From: Lepus europaeus
Taxonomy: Eukaryota; Chordata; Mammalia; Lagomorpha; Leporidae
DNA length: 64,000 nt
Assembly (NCBI RefSeq): GCF_033115175.1
Contig: NC_084834.1
Span: 91,841,808-91,905,807 of the forward strand
Direction of reading: 5' to 3'
Shown piece after piece: positions 1 to 13,400 of the stretch (position 1 is the stretch's first letter; the number at the start of each line of letters is the position of its first letter). The notes beneath the pieces were generated by a model. It was given only the letters and a program-made list of their open reading frames with translations. It was not told the origin of the DNA and made no database searches. A program made the translations under genes and the position numbers.

Positions 1-149
1 GTATCCTTGCTGGGAAATCATAGTATTTCTTACAGTTCTCATTTCTGGGGACCTGAGAGTGAAGAATAAAATTCTTAGCAAATCTCTCAGAACTGCTGAG
101 ACAAATTAGAAATGATAGTCTCCCATGAAAATCCAGTCCTCCCTTTCTG

Positions 150-457
150 TCCTCAAGGGATTGGTTCCAGGACCCCCAAGGTCACCAAGCTACTCATATG
201 CTCAATTCCCTCACATAAAATGGTGTAGTGTTTGTATATTACCTTACACAGCATCCTTTATACTGTAAGCCATCTCAGTTACTCGTAGTGCCTAATACAG
301 AGTAAATGCTAGGTGATTAGTTACTGTACTCCATGGTTTAGGGAATCATGACAAGAGAGATGTCTATACATGTTCAACACACACGTAGTTTTTCAACAAT
401 TTCTGATCTGTGATTGGTGGAATCCATGAATGTGAATCCACAGATTTGGAAGGCTAA
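150..457 (+). repeat. MER2/Tigger-like DNA transposon remnant
   Basis: The stretch beginning GGATTGGTTCCAGGACCCCC, running through an internal ACAAGAGAGATGTCTATACATGTTC-type block and ending near GAATCCACAGATTTGGAAGG, resembles the MER2 (TcMar-Tigger) consensus as I recall it. It is diverged and noncoding, in the left intron of CDS1. Confidence 0.6.
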
Positions 458-1354
458 CTGAATAAATAGTGCCTATTGAAAAAAAAACACACACACTTAT
501 GTCTTTTGAAGCAACCCACATAAAAGAGAATTAGATCTGTTAAGCAATAAAAATAGTATAACAGAAAGCAACTCCTGTGAAATACTATTTGCTGAAATAA
601 GAAACAGGTTTAGTAAGAATACATCAAAATCTTAAGAATTTTGGAAAGTTATTTCCTAAGTTCCAATCAAAATGATGAAACAGAGGACATAGAAATATTA
701 GCTTCCTTTTTGTTTGTATTTTACCCACAGTGACTGTGCTAGAAGTTACTAAAATAGCCATCTCTCAGGTTAAATGGAATTGATAAAACACAGAGGGCTT
801 TGAAAGTGAGTGCTGTCATTGGACAGATCTGTGAAGATCAGTTTTCAAGTATGAAATGATGATGCTTAAGGGCAGTTGAACCCTGCTGGTTTGAATCATT
901 TGAGTTAGAACAATTTATGGTAAAAAGTTATCGTAAGAAACTCTAAAAGAGAAACATTTTTTGGCATTTTTTGTAACTTCAGAATAGAGTCAGAGTAAAA
1001 TCTTCCTCTCTAAATTCCATAACAGCCTCATAAATTTTTCATTATCATTTGAGTTGAATAATTCAGGATTATGATTTATTTGTACATGCATTTGTAATTA
1101 GTACATCTTAGTATTATTAGCATTCCATTTGTGTATAAATTAAGGTTTACTTTGTTAAATGTTTTCATTCTTTTAAGCTCCCAGTAGGCAATAAAATGAA
1201 TATACTTTACTAATGATGTTTATTTTGTATGCTTTATCTTGCCAATTTTGGCCAAAAGCCATGGTAGGAATTTGTGTTTCATGATTGCATTTGCTTCCCT
1301 GGCTGCACAGACCAGTTGTGCTCACTAATGTTTGTGTTGTTGGGCTATTAACAG
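458..1354 (+). other. CDS1 intronic DNA, nothing recognised
   Basis: AT-rich single-copy-looking sequence up to the acceptor of the first CDS1 exon. Both strands were read for the preceding CDS1 exon (HYRLQFYM region), and it is not in the window. Confidence 0.6.
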
Positions 1355-1437
1355 TTCGCATGGACTCATGTCACTTTACTGATAACCGTTACTCAGTCAC
1401 ATCTTGTCATCCAAAATCTGTTTGAAGGCATGATATG
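1355..1437 (+). CDS. CDS1: CDS1 coding exon (probably exon 7)
   Basis: The exon follows an acceptor ending ACAG at 1354 and stops before a GTAAGG donor at 1438. It encodes [15 protein letters not shown] and continues to NLFEGMI, ending with the first two bases of a Trp codon (phase 2). The hydrophobic run LLITVTQ...LVI belongs to a transmembrane segment. The frame is fixed by the next exon starting with G, which restores Trp followed by FLVPISS. Confidence 0.95.
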
Positions 1438-4400
1438 GTAAGGGAACAGTATTATGCTCCTTAATATTTATGTCATAGCACTTGTAAAACTCTTTAACAT
1501 TGGACATTGTCACAGATTTCTTCTAAGATGTAGTATCTGTTGTCCCTCTATCTAATATCTTCCTGAGTTTTGCTTACTATTTGGCACCTGAAGACAAAAT
1601 GCTTCATTAACAGCAACTGGAAGCCTTTCTCATTCAAATCCCCAGTAAATGCAGGAGTCCTCACATAATTAATTACATTTCAGGTGTTGATTCTCCTTTC
1701 CTGTGACTTTCTACAAAGGGCAGGCTTTAAAAAGGGTACATTATTTGCAGGGAATGTAAAAAGAATATTACAGTTTGCCTGTCAGCAGACAGCCTGCCAG
1801 AAATGCAGAAAGGGGGTAGGGTGTGCTTTGTAGTCATGTAGGAATAGGTTTCCAGATGTTTCAGGTACAGAGTTACTTTTTACAGTGGCCTGCAGATTCA
1901 GAAAGCATTTTTATTAGTTAAAAACCGTAAACTTCTTTATTGTTTAGAAACTAGTTGAATTTAGGAAAAGCTTAAGATTTTAAAAAATTCTAACTATTTC
2001 CAGTACATCTTTTTATTTTCATTTTTAAAATAAATTTATTTATTTGAAAGTCAGAGCTTACAGAGAGAGGGGGAGACAGAGAGGGATATCCTCCATCCAG
2101 ATGGCTGCAATGGCCAGGGCTGGGCCAAGCCTAAGCCAGGAGTTTCTTCCAGGTCTTCCACTTGGGTGCAGGAGCCCAAGCATTTAGGCCTTTCTCCACT
2201 GCTTTCTCTGGCACATTAGCAGGGAGCTGGATCAGAAATAGAGCAGCTGGGACATGAACCAGGGCCCATATGGGATGCTAAAGTCACAGGTGGTGGCTTT
2301 ACCCACTACACCACAACGCTGGCCCCACATTCTTTATTTTTTTTTCCCTAAAGACTTATTTATGTTATTTGAAAGGCAGAGTGACAGAGAAAGGGAGAGA
2401 CAGAAAAATGTCTTCCATCCATTGGTTCACTCCCCAAATAGCCACAGTGGCTGAGGCTGGGCCATGTTGAATCTGGGATCCTAGAATTCTATGAGAGTCT
2501 CCTATATGGGTAGCAGGGTCCTAAGCATGTGGGCCACATTTTGCTGCTTTCTCAGGGACACTAGCAGGGAGCTGGATCAGAAATGGATGGGTCTCAGACT
2601 AGTGCTCATATGGGATGTTGGCATCACAGGCGATAGCTTAACCTGCTGCACCACAATACCAGGCCCCCTTCACTTAAAGCCCATTTATTAAAATATTTTT
2701 AGTCTATGGGTTTGGTCAAGATAAATTTTATTTATTCACAGCTTCATGTTTTTAGCAACATTTGTGTGTCTGTAAATGATTGCCATCATTCATTTTAAGA
2801 TTGTCAAATACAAACTTGACTGGGAGCAGTTACTGAAGAAAGTGGGTTCTGTACAATTAGGCTAAGATAGAGTTCAAACTAATGACTTTTTCTGAAAGAG
2901 AATTCGTATTAAGAGGTTGGTATAAATTTATCAGGTTGTATTCAGTCTTAATAAATGGCTCTATTTAAAAAGGCTGCTTTTCTTAAGATAAACTTCCAGT
3001 CTGACTTTGTTTTACTTCTTATTATAACTATTCCTCATAAAAAATTTAAATATCCATAGCTATATAAATTGATTATTTCATATATTTCTTACCAATCATC
3101 TCTTAATATGTTAGTTTATTTATAGATATTACTCTGGTTAATTGCTAAGTGGGCATATTTGGTTGGTATTTATTGCTTCTACTAGTGTTGTCATTAAAGG
3201 TTATGTTCTGGACCCAGGCCATAGTATAATCCAGGGGGTTATTACCCTGGGTCATTGTGAGTCACAACCTCTGTGTATGAAAATTTGCTACTTTATCATA
3301 TGGACTTCTGCTGACTTTTTTTTTCCAGGTTCCTTGTTCCGATATCAAGTGTTATCTGCAATGACATAACTGCTTACCTTTTTGGATTTTTCTTCGGAAG
3401 AACTCCATTAATAAAGGTAATGGGAAAATATCACAGGCAAGCCTCTACTGTAACCTTACCGATTAGCCGCTGGAGACCATTTCCCATGACTGGGTGCTCT
3501 TGCACATTTTCCATGCCCGAAGTGCCTTGAGTTTGCTTGGCTGCACCTAGCAGCCACAGGGCAGGGGCACGATGCCGTGTTGCCTCGTAGTTGTCTCGGC
3601 GTGCTGCTGGCTCCTGAGGACGGTTTGACTCCAGCAGCTGGCCTCTCCCTGGTGAAGGCTTGCCTGTCTTTCTGCTGCTTTCTTTGCCCTTAGCCATTTA
3701 CCCTGCTCCCCAGCTGCCCTGTATCGGGCCTTCCTGGCCTTGCTTTGCCCTCAAGCTGCGAGCTGTGAGTACAAAGAATGAATATATATGCCACCCTTAT
3801 TCCAAGAGCTATGCCAACTCTCATGGAGGTTTATGTAAGCCTAAAGGTGACGGCACAAATATTTCAGTATGTAGTTAAGTCCTGTGAGGAAAAAAAAAAA
3901 AATGAAGCGAACAGATATTACTAACATGTGATGTGTCTGAGGGCCTACTCTTGGCTGGATACTCGCAGGGAGATTTGCACAAGTAAATCAGGATCATAGG
4001 AGGAAGGGAGAAATGTGCGTGGTATTATGGGAGCCCTTGGGTGTGCATTGTGTGTTTCATGGGTGGAGTAACTCTTTGTAATTTAATTTGGCCCTTTGCA
4101 GTTGTCTCCTAAGAAGACGTGGGAAGGCTTCATTGGCGGTTTCTTTTCCACAGTCATTTTTGGATTCATTGTGAGTTGTACAAGGATATTTACTTTGACT
4201 CTGAAAAACTGTATGAAGTTTACTAGTCTGTTCTAAACCTAAGAAAGTTAGACCACAAAATGCCTGTAATGTGGTGCCCACCAAGGAGGACCTGCTCTGT
4301 ACCACAGTAGCGCTCATCGTGGCTACACATCAGAATCACCTGGACAGCTTCACAAACTCTGTTTCCCGACCTTCTGCTGGGCCTATTAACTCCCACTGGT

Positions 4401-7400
4401 GATTCTAGCAGGCTGGAGACCCACTGTTGTGGCAGCTGGGTTTTGGTAGCTCCTTACTGCTGTTCTGTCGGGAGGTTGGGGGAAACACGGGTCATGGCAT
4501 GGGTGGTGGCTTTGAGTAACAGCAAAGAATGCAGATCATGTTGAAAAGCTCTGCCTTCCTAACACATGGAGAGCACATGGCACAATGGGTGGTTACTGTT
4601 GTAAGCTCAACTTGCAGAAAAAGTCTGTTGTTAGGAATAATTAACGCTCACCTTCATTGTTTTAACAGTTATTTTAGTTATGAAATTGAGGTTTTTATTA
4701 CAGGGTTTCTAGTGAGAATAAATACAGTACAATGGTTGAATATAAGATGACTATACATAAAAATTATTCTTAGAAAGTTTAAATTTCTAAGAATCTAATA
4801 TCGTTACTTGTTATATCCAAGTAACTAGTAAGCAATACCTGAAGCTTAGAGGGATGTGTGTGTATATGTGTGGGGGAGAGAGGGAGAACATTAATGGAAA
4901 TGTGCTGTGATCCTGCATGGGAAAACCACCATAAATCCTGCATTTAATTTATAAGTTTAGCTTTTTCTCTATGAAAAGTCCAAGACAATTTGATAAAGTT
5001 TTCTAAAGTTTTTGTGCAAGAGAATTAATAGTTGCTAACTAGAATGAGAAAGAATCCAACTCTATTCAATGTGTATATATTACAAATCAAGAACAATTGA
5101 AATATTAAGTAACATAAGATTTTTTAGTATCATCAAAGACTAATTTGGGAGTATTATAGGACTAGCCATATTATTCAAAGAAAATAAAGAACTATCCCAC
5201 GAGAATATAGTGCCTGAAAAAATTAATGAAGGGATTAAATTAATTTTTTTAATACATGGTTTTTAATAAACTGTTTGGAAACAAAATCAGTTAATATCCA
5301 TTCTTAGTATAATATTTGGATCTTTTAATGAATCTTGATCAAAATAATGGAGTGAATGGCAACAAGACAAAATGAAAAAGAATAAACTGTTGTTCAGCAG
5401 TTTAAATTTATAATAGAATGCTTTATTTTATTATCTTCTGCTTTGCTTGGACTTGAACTGGCACTTGTATGGAATGCTGGTATTATAGGTGGTGGCTTAA
5501 CCAACTGCGCCACAACACAGGCCCTGATGAGCTCCCACTTTTTTTTTTTAAAAGATTTTATTTATTTTACTTGAAAGTCAGGGTTCACAGAGAGAGAAGG
5601 AGAGGCAGAGAGAGAGAGAGGTCTTCCATCTGATGGTTCACCCTCCAGATGGCCGCAATGGCCAGAGCTGTGCTGATCCGAAGCCAGGAGCCAGGAGCCA
5701 GGAGCTTCTTCTGGGTCTCCCACACAGATGCAGGGGCCCAAGGACTTGGGCCATCCTCCATTGCTTTCCCAGGCCATAGCAGAGAGCTGGATTGGAAGTG
5801 GAGCAGCTGGGTCTCGAACCGGCACCCATATGGGATGCCGGCACTTCAGGCCAGGGTGTTAACCCACTGCGCCACAGTGCTGGCCCCAAGCTCCCACTTT
5901 GATAGCTCAGGACAGCTAGTTGCAGCAGTATGACCAGAAAAAGAATAACTGAGTTACAGCTTTCTGGGATGGTTAGGAGCAATGCTGTTTCTCACCTGTG
6001 CTCTTCAGTACTGTTTCCTCAGTAATTTTGAATCACTAGTTAATTACTGATGAAATTAACGTAAGATTGTATGCAGTCAACTGCAATCCTTTATTCTACT
6101 ATAACTTTGTATGCATTAGCTTCTGTGATTAATTATGTGTGTTTCTAAAAAGTAATATCTTCTATGATTGTCCTTCGTGTTCAAATCAGCTTTTTCTTTC
6201 TCCCCTCCTTCTTTTTTGTGATCGTGTAGATGTTGCTAGAAATTTCGTTTTCTAAAAGTCTTTCAAGTGTTTTTCTGGGACAGAGTTTACAAACTAAGTT
6301 TGAAAATCCTTAGCAGGATGTTAATAGGAAGACACACTGGCCTTCTACATCTGGCCTGTGTGATACAAAAAGTAAGACACACATGTATAGGCGATGTTGC
6401 ATGAACTCTCACTTCATTATGCAGGCTGCCTATGTGCTCTCCAAATACCAGTACTTCGTCTGCCCCGTGGAGTACCGCAGCGACGTGAACTCCTTTGTTA
6501 CGGAGTGTGAGCCTTCCGAACTTTTCCAGCTTCGGAGTTACTCCCTTCCTCCCTTTCTAAAGGCAGTGTTGAGACAGGTAAGAGTCAAAGCTCTTGCTCT
6601 TGCTAACACGGTTAGCGATCCTCCTCTACTCTGAAGAGTTTGCTTCTTTTGAAAGTGGGATTTAGATTTTAACAAGGAACTAATTTCTGCTGAATTTTTA
6701 ACTGTGATATAGAAATGGTTTTGCTTTTCAGTAAAAAATATGTTCTATCTCCTTGTGATTTCTCTTTCTTGAACATAAAATATTAATACTGCAGATCAGG
6801 TGGGTGCTGGGCATTTACTTGCCTCATGGTTTACTGATGGTGACATACTTTGTATTTGTTTTAAAAACATTTTTCAATATCCCCTAGATTTTTAGAAATC
6901 AAATAGATTAGGATGAGTTTCACACTTCACTGGTGTGAATTAACTCAATTTAAAACTTAGTTAAAATGCGGCTGTTCAGAGAACCCCTAATTTTTACAGG
7001 GCATTTGTCAGTCCAGAAAGCTTCTGCTTCTAAAAATGAGTTTTCCCTCCAAAAGCACACTGGTGCCCTAGAGCATCTTTGAGGTCTTCCCCAAAGGACA
7101 CTGACGCGCTCTGCAGCCACACCTTCCTGACCATGTCCACAGGACTGGTGGGTGGTCAGTTAAAAATGGGAAATCAGATCATCATGTGTGTGTCTGTGTG
7201 TGCATGCAGCGGTCCACCTGCATGTGTGTGAAGCATTTTACTTTGAACTAAAGTCAATCGCTTAAATATTTTTTTGCGTGTTATTTTCATTTTATTTGAA
7301 AGACAAAGAGCCGTTTGCTCCCCCAAATGCCCACAACAGCCAGGGCTGGACCAGGCTGAATCTAGGACCTGGAAGTACATTGGGGTGTCCCATATAATTG

Positions 7401-10400
7401 GGGTGTGCATTGGGGTGTCCCATATGATCCCTGGAACCAGCGTCTGCTGCTTTCCACAGTGTGCATTAGCAGGAAGCTGAATTGGAAGCAGAGTAACCAA
7501 GACTCACTTGTGCTCTGATATGGGACACGGGCTTCCCAAGTGGTCATTGAGCTGTTGTGCCGAAGTCTGCACCTGACATCCATTGCTTTTGAGAAGCAGA
7601 TTTACATTATGTCTGTCCTTGAATGCTTAATACACGGGTTCCATGAATTTCTTTTAATGTCCTAGCCATCTGTTACCTGCCATAACATTGGCATTGCTGC
7701 CAGTCTTTGATTAGGTGCAAGGCTGTTGCTTGGAGAACAGTTCCAAAACTTGGTCTTCTCAGACGTCTTTCTCGAGCTACTCTCATTAGGCACCATATAC
7801 AGTTTCTAGTTTCAGATTATTTAAAACAGAGCAAGCACTAGGATTTACAGATTCATTTGCAGAATTCTTCTCATGATTATGGTCCTCTCTCCAGTTGCTT
7901 TGGAATTGTCTTGCTGATGCTTATTGTGGTACTCTTCTTTAAACACCTTGTTGTGTGTTTCCACAGCATTCAACTTAGAGAAAAAGGCCAACTTTCTTCT
8001 TATTTCATCATATAAGATTAAAAAGTACAACATTTTATAATTACAAAAACGAACTATTAGTAAAAAAAAAAAAAAAGTAGTTAACTGATTTTTGCTGAGC
8101 CCACAACTCTACCACTGTAAAAGTTGCTAGATAAACTAGAAGGTAGCCTAGGAGCGGCAGGATTGCAATCTGCTGGGTGCCTGTCCATGTGCTTCAAGGG
8201 CACAGAATGTGGCTCCCACAGCAGAGGGCAGCACAGAGAGCTTCCAGGGTAGTTTTCTCCCACGATCCTTGTTGGTGAAGTTAGCAGACATGTGGTGCAT
8301 GCTTCAGCTTGCTGTTTGGGGCTCGGTCCTTGGATGGTGTGCATGCCCAAACACAGTCTCAACACCACTAGCCTTCACCTCCCTTCCGCTTCTTTCTCCT
8401 CTGTAGGAAACAGTGAGCTTGTACCCCTTCCAGATCCACAGCGTTGCTCTTTCAACATTCGCATCTTTAATTGGCCCATTTGGAGGCTTCTTTGCCAGTG
8501 GGTTCAAAAGAGCTTTCAAAATCAAGGTATGTATTGGGATTCTTTGTTCTGCGAGCAGAGAATAAGAGTATGTAACTCAGCTGGTATCTGGTTCACTGTT
8601 GGCCTGCACGAACCCCTAGGCAGAGACTCCTACCTGTGGAGATGCTGCTGGCTGATGGAGTGGGTTCCTCTTGGTTAGGTTCCAGCTGTGCCGCATCACC
8701 ACACTTTACAGTGTCATGACAGATGGCCTCTTTTCTAGACATGGTGTGTGTCCTAGCACGTGGGGATATGAAGAATCTTGATGTTTGGTGCTGTGAGAGC
8801 TTCGGAGTCTTGCCCCAGCCCCACTTGAAGGGATGTGCAGGAGAGCCTTTGGCTGTGTGACTACCTGCTCTGCTAGATTGGGGACCACTGGACTCCCCCT
8901 GTGAGAGGCAGATAATGGTTGGATATTTTACATCTGTCAGCTCTGAACTTCCTCCGCACATCAGCGATCTAGGCAATCTGCCAATGAGTGGGCGTAGTAG
9001 GATTTTAATAAAACTTTACAGAAACAGGTTGAGGCTAGGTTTGGTCTGAGGGGGGCACAGTTTGCCCACCCCTGTTTCGGGTATTGCCATGTGTGGTTTA
9101 GCCTAGATCATTGTGCAGCAGCGTTATCTCAGTCCTGTTATGTCCCGTCCGTGCTGCTTCCCTGGGTTAAAGGCTGTGACAAAGTGGCTGTTGGAGGTGG
9201 GGTGGTGAGGGAAGGCCTCCCCGACAGAGTGGCATTTGAGTGGAGATCTGAGACCAGGAGGAGAGTAGGTCCTGGAGAAATCCAAGGAAGGGAACTCCTG
9301 CGAATGCAAAGGCCTGTGGGAGGGGCGCAGGGGAGACTGCACGGTGTTGAGTAGCCAGGGGAAAAAATGAACCCCGTGAGCACTTGCCATGGGAGGGTGC
9401 TGTGGTAGGTGGGATGCAGGCTGCTTGCCATGTGCTGGAGGAGGTGGTGTGTGGCCACACAGCTTGTAGCTCCACTGCACTGGTTACTGCTTGTAAGATT
9501 TATTTTTATTTTATTTGATAGGCAGACTTAACAGAGAGGGAGGGAGAGCCAGGCCAAAGCAAGGAGCCAGGGTCTGCCACATGGATGCAGGGGCCCAAGC
9601 ATGTGGGCTATCTCTTGCTGCTTTTTTCAGGCCATTAACAGGGAGCTGGATCAGAAGTGGAGCATCCAGGTCCCGAACTGGTGTCCACATGGGATGCCAG
9701 CATAACAGGAGGCAGCTTAACCTTTAGCACCAGAGTGCTAGCCCTAAAACTGGATACCTCTCATGCTTGATTAGTAGAGAAGGGGAGGAAGGAAATGAGT
9801 TGGCAAAAATTAACCGCAGAATTTGTCAGTAGTTATTTTAAGTAGAGAAAGGTTATATGTAGAATAGTCTCCCTTGCTTTTTGTTGAACTCTTTTTTTTT
9901 TTGGTGTGTTTTAAACAAAGGTGTGGTTGCTGTTCATTTTCCGTGTTTTTAGATTGCCTACATGAAGACAGGAGCAGTCAGATATCTCCATCTCCTGGTT
10001 GCTTGGATGTGTGAATGTATCTGCAGAGTCAGTTTGGAGGGGCTTACTCCCCACTCGTAATGTGGCCATTTATGGGCTGACGGGTCCCAAATCAGTTAGC
10101 TGTTTTGACTTCTTTTTCACCCCAACATTAAAAAAAGAAGAAGAAATATTTATCATAGGAGTAAAACTGATTCTTTCAGAGTAAGACCTACTAGGGTAAA
10201 TATGAGTTGAAACCATTTGTACATCTGCCAGTGGCTCCTGGTGAACACAGGGAGAGGCTACAACCAAACGAGATCAGGAATAGCTAAATGAGTTCTTACT
10301 TAAGATAAATTTTGTTAAGTAAGAAATGTTTTAGATTTAATTAATGTTTAATGAGTGTCCTTTGGATGCTGTGGGTGAGATGTTATTCCAAAATGGGCAT

Positions 10401-13400
10401 GAATTCACAGGACATGGTTTTAGTCTACTGGATGTATTCTAATAGATTTGTTTTTATTGGAAAACCTTAATAGTATTTCCCATGTTACCAAAGAGACATT
10501 AATAGGAATTTTGTGTCAGATAATTTTTTTAAAATGTGCTAATATGTTTGTTTGTTTCTAAAGGATTTTGCAAACACCATTCCTGGCCATGGTGGGATAA
10601 TGGACAGATTTGATTGTCAGTATTTGATGGCAACTTTTGTGCATGTGTACATCACAAGTTTTATAAGGTACTTATACATTTAAATTTTTGTTCTATTAAA
10701 TGCTTTTTTTTTGGGTTGTCATTTCCATCAACATTAACTTGAATCAGCTTTTTCTGCCACTGGTAATCTACAATACCAAAACGATTGGTGGTTCCTGGAA
10801 TTGCAGCTCTGAACAGTATTGGTTAAATTGTAGTTGCTTTACATACATTTGAGCAATTTCAAAGACATGCAGTTTTTGCCATAGTCCTTATTAACAGGAG
10901 CATGTTAGAGACCCTGTTAACGTGGATGGTGCTAGATTTAAAACAGGAGCTGTAGTTGCTCAGCCATGGGCATTGCACTGATCAGGAATACTAAGAGTTA
11001 AAAGGAGAGAGAGCATAGTCCATGCAGGCCACCAGTTAACTGCTTGAGATACATCACACAACAGGTTCTAGGGTTTACTGTAGCAGAGAAATAAACAAAG
11101 CAAGGCCCCTACCCACAGAACTTCCTGCTGAAAGATCAGAGTTTGAAGGATCAGAAATGGACAGTAAACAAACAAATATATATTTGTTTTATATATATAT
11201 GTGTGTGTATGTATGTACACACACACACAGAGTAAGCATGCATGCATAAGTGCCATGGAGAAAAATAAGTAATTCAGGGAATACAGTTGTATGCTGATGG
11301 GTGGGTGGACTGGGGTTGCTGTTTCATACACGAAGGCTTATCCTTGTTAATAAACCTCAGTGTTTTGAATCTGCCTTAAAATGCCAGGTTTGGGTGTGAA
11401 ATCTGACAACATCCACCACATATTAATTTCATTTTCTGTGGTCTCTCCTGGAGGACCAGTAGGCAGAACACGTTATTACTTAGTAGTACCTGAGTCATGG
11501 AACAGACGCATTTCCTTCATGGAATTATTTGTAGTGAAACTCATATTTAGAGACCCTAAATAGACATTTTAAATATATCCCCATAGCAAAGAGAGAATTT
11601 TAATATTAACTTTTATATGTATGTGGGGAGCTGGGGAGTGCAGTCTTCTCAGGAGTTCATCAAAGAATTAATCTTTTCAAAGAATCAACTTCTGGCTTTG
11701 TTAATGTCTCTATTGTATATTCGCTTTCTACTTCATGAATGTCCATTCTCATCTTTCATTCTTTTATCTTTTTTTAAGGTTCAGTTTGCTGTTCATTTTC
11801 TAGATTCTTGAGATAAAGCTTAGATGCTGATTTTCAGTCTTGACTAGTGTAAGGGTACTTCAAACATTTTAGTGGAAATTTGGAATTGAAAGATATATTT
11901 ATTTTGGAGTAAAAGATTTTGAAATCCTTATATTTTTTTTGATAATATGTATTTTCCATGAGCTTTTTGGAAGTCCCTTGAATTCCATTTGAGATCACAA
12001 AATTCCTCTTAAAGACCCCTTTATTTTTATTTTATTTCTACAAGTTGCAATATTTATATTTTCATTATTCAATTGTAAATATTTTGTGAATTTCAGTGAT
12101 GCAGGCGTTATATAGAAGAGCATTGGGTCATTTCTAGACAAATGCTGGTCTTCGCCTTCTCCCTCCCTTATTGACATTTGTCTTAATTCTGTTGTGGTCA
12201 GAAAACACCAGCCTATTGTCTATTCCAGTAAATATTTCATGTGCACATAAAACAGATGTGTCTTCTGAAGCCCTTGGATGTAATGCTGTATATGTCAGTT
12301 AAGTAAAGTTTAAGTTTAATTAAGCCTCTGGAGTGATTTTTTTTGTCTGTTATGAGAGTTCTGTTAAATCTCACTCTTAAGGATCAATTTGTTCCTATTT
12401 CTAGTTCTGTCAATTTTTGCATTATGTGTTTTGAAGCTGTTGTATTAGGGACATAAAGATTTAGGATTGTCATATCTCTGTTCACTTGATTTCTTTTGTC
12501 CTAAGTCTTTTCTTTCTTTTTTAAAGAAACCTGCTGTTGTCTCAGTGGAGAGAAGTCTTGCTGAGCCACATTGTCTGCCACTTGAAAGCAAATATTTAGA
12601 TTATTGGAAATACAGTAGGAGTGCCAGGCCGCAGCTGTCTGGGAGCACCTGCTGACATAATTTTGCATTTTGCTGAACTTGCTAAAATGGCCTTCTTTTT
12701 TCTGTGGGGACCTACCCTGGGTTTGTTCTGTGAAGTTGCTGAATCCTTGGAAGAAATGTAATAGGACTGCCTGTGTTCTGGCTTGGCCGTGAGAGGCCTG
12801 TGACCACAGTGTTTTGGCAGATGAGTTGAGTCCTGTGCCTGAAGGTGACCCATGGGATGGCTAATCTGGGCTGTTGTGCAGTCTTTTAAATCAAAGGTTT
12901 CTAGAATAAATAACACCTCCTCTCATCCTCATCTTGATCCTGCTGTCTCACAGGCATTTCTTTGTTGTAGGAAGCGAAATTTCCCACTTCCTACAGTTCT
13001 ATTTGAACAGTTTTCATTGTAAATCACACATTAATTTATCACACATGTAAATATCTTAGAATTCTCTGCCCCTCTCCCTACCCCATATATATTTTATGGT
13101 TTGCCTCTTACCCATTCTGTTTTACCTAATGGTGTCCACAAAAAGCAGCCATCCTCTGCTTTTCTATTCAGGTGGACGGGAAGAAGTACCAGGAATAATC
13201 ATGATACATCAGGATTTGAATTAAGCTCATCTTTACTTTGACCATTGAGTATCTAGCAGTGTAAGTGTAGAAACATGCATGGTCCTGGTTTCCAAATGGG
13301 TTGAGACTGCAGTGGTGTTGAGAGGGAATGATATGAGCATGGGGAGGCCTGTCAGGTGCTCTGCCCACACCTGATCCACTATGGAAGGGAAGGGAAGGAA

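Larger units (their letters stand above)
1438..3328 (+). other. CDS1 intron with two tandem antisense C-SINEs
   Basis: The intron is about 1.9 kb, from the GTAAGG donor to a pyrimidine-rich acceptor ending TTTTTTTTCCAG. Two C-SINEs occupy 2023-2666. The rest is AT-rich single-copy-looking sequence in which I see no further exon. Confidence 0.8.
4171..6424 (+). other. CDS1 intron with MER5A-like and C-SINE insertions
   Basis: The intron starts GTGAGT and ends TTATGCAG. It holds a MER5A-like fragment near 4312-4436, a truncated antisense C-SINE at 5448-5525 and a full antisense C-SINE at 5542-5888. The remainder is AT-rich with no recognised exon. Confidence 0.75.
8527..10563 (+). other. CDS1 intron separating the two halves of the signature
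   Basis: This intron of about 2.0 kb runs from GTATGT to CTAAAG. It holds an antisense C-SINE at 9496-9746 and, near 9190-9345, a diverged copy of a mammalian repeat that also appears near 27730-27960. No other exon is seen. Confidence 0.7.
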
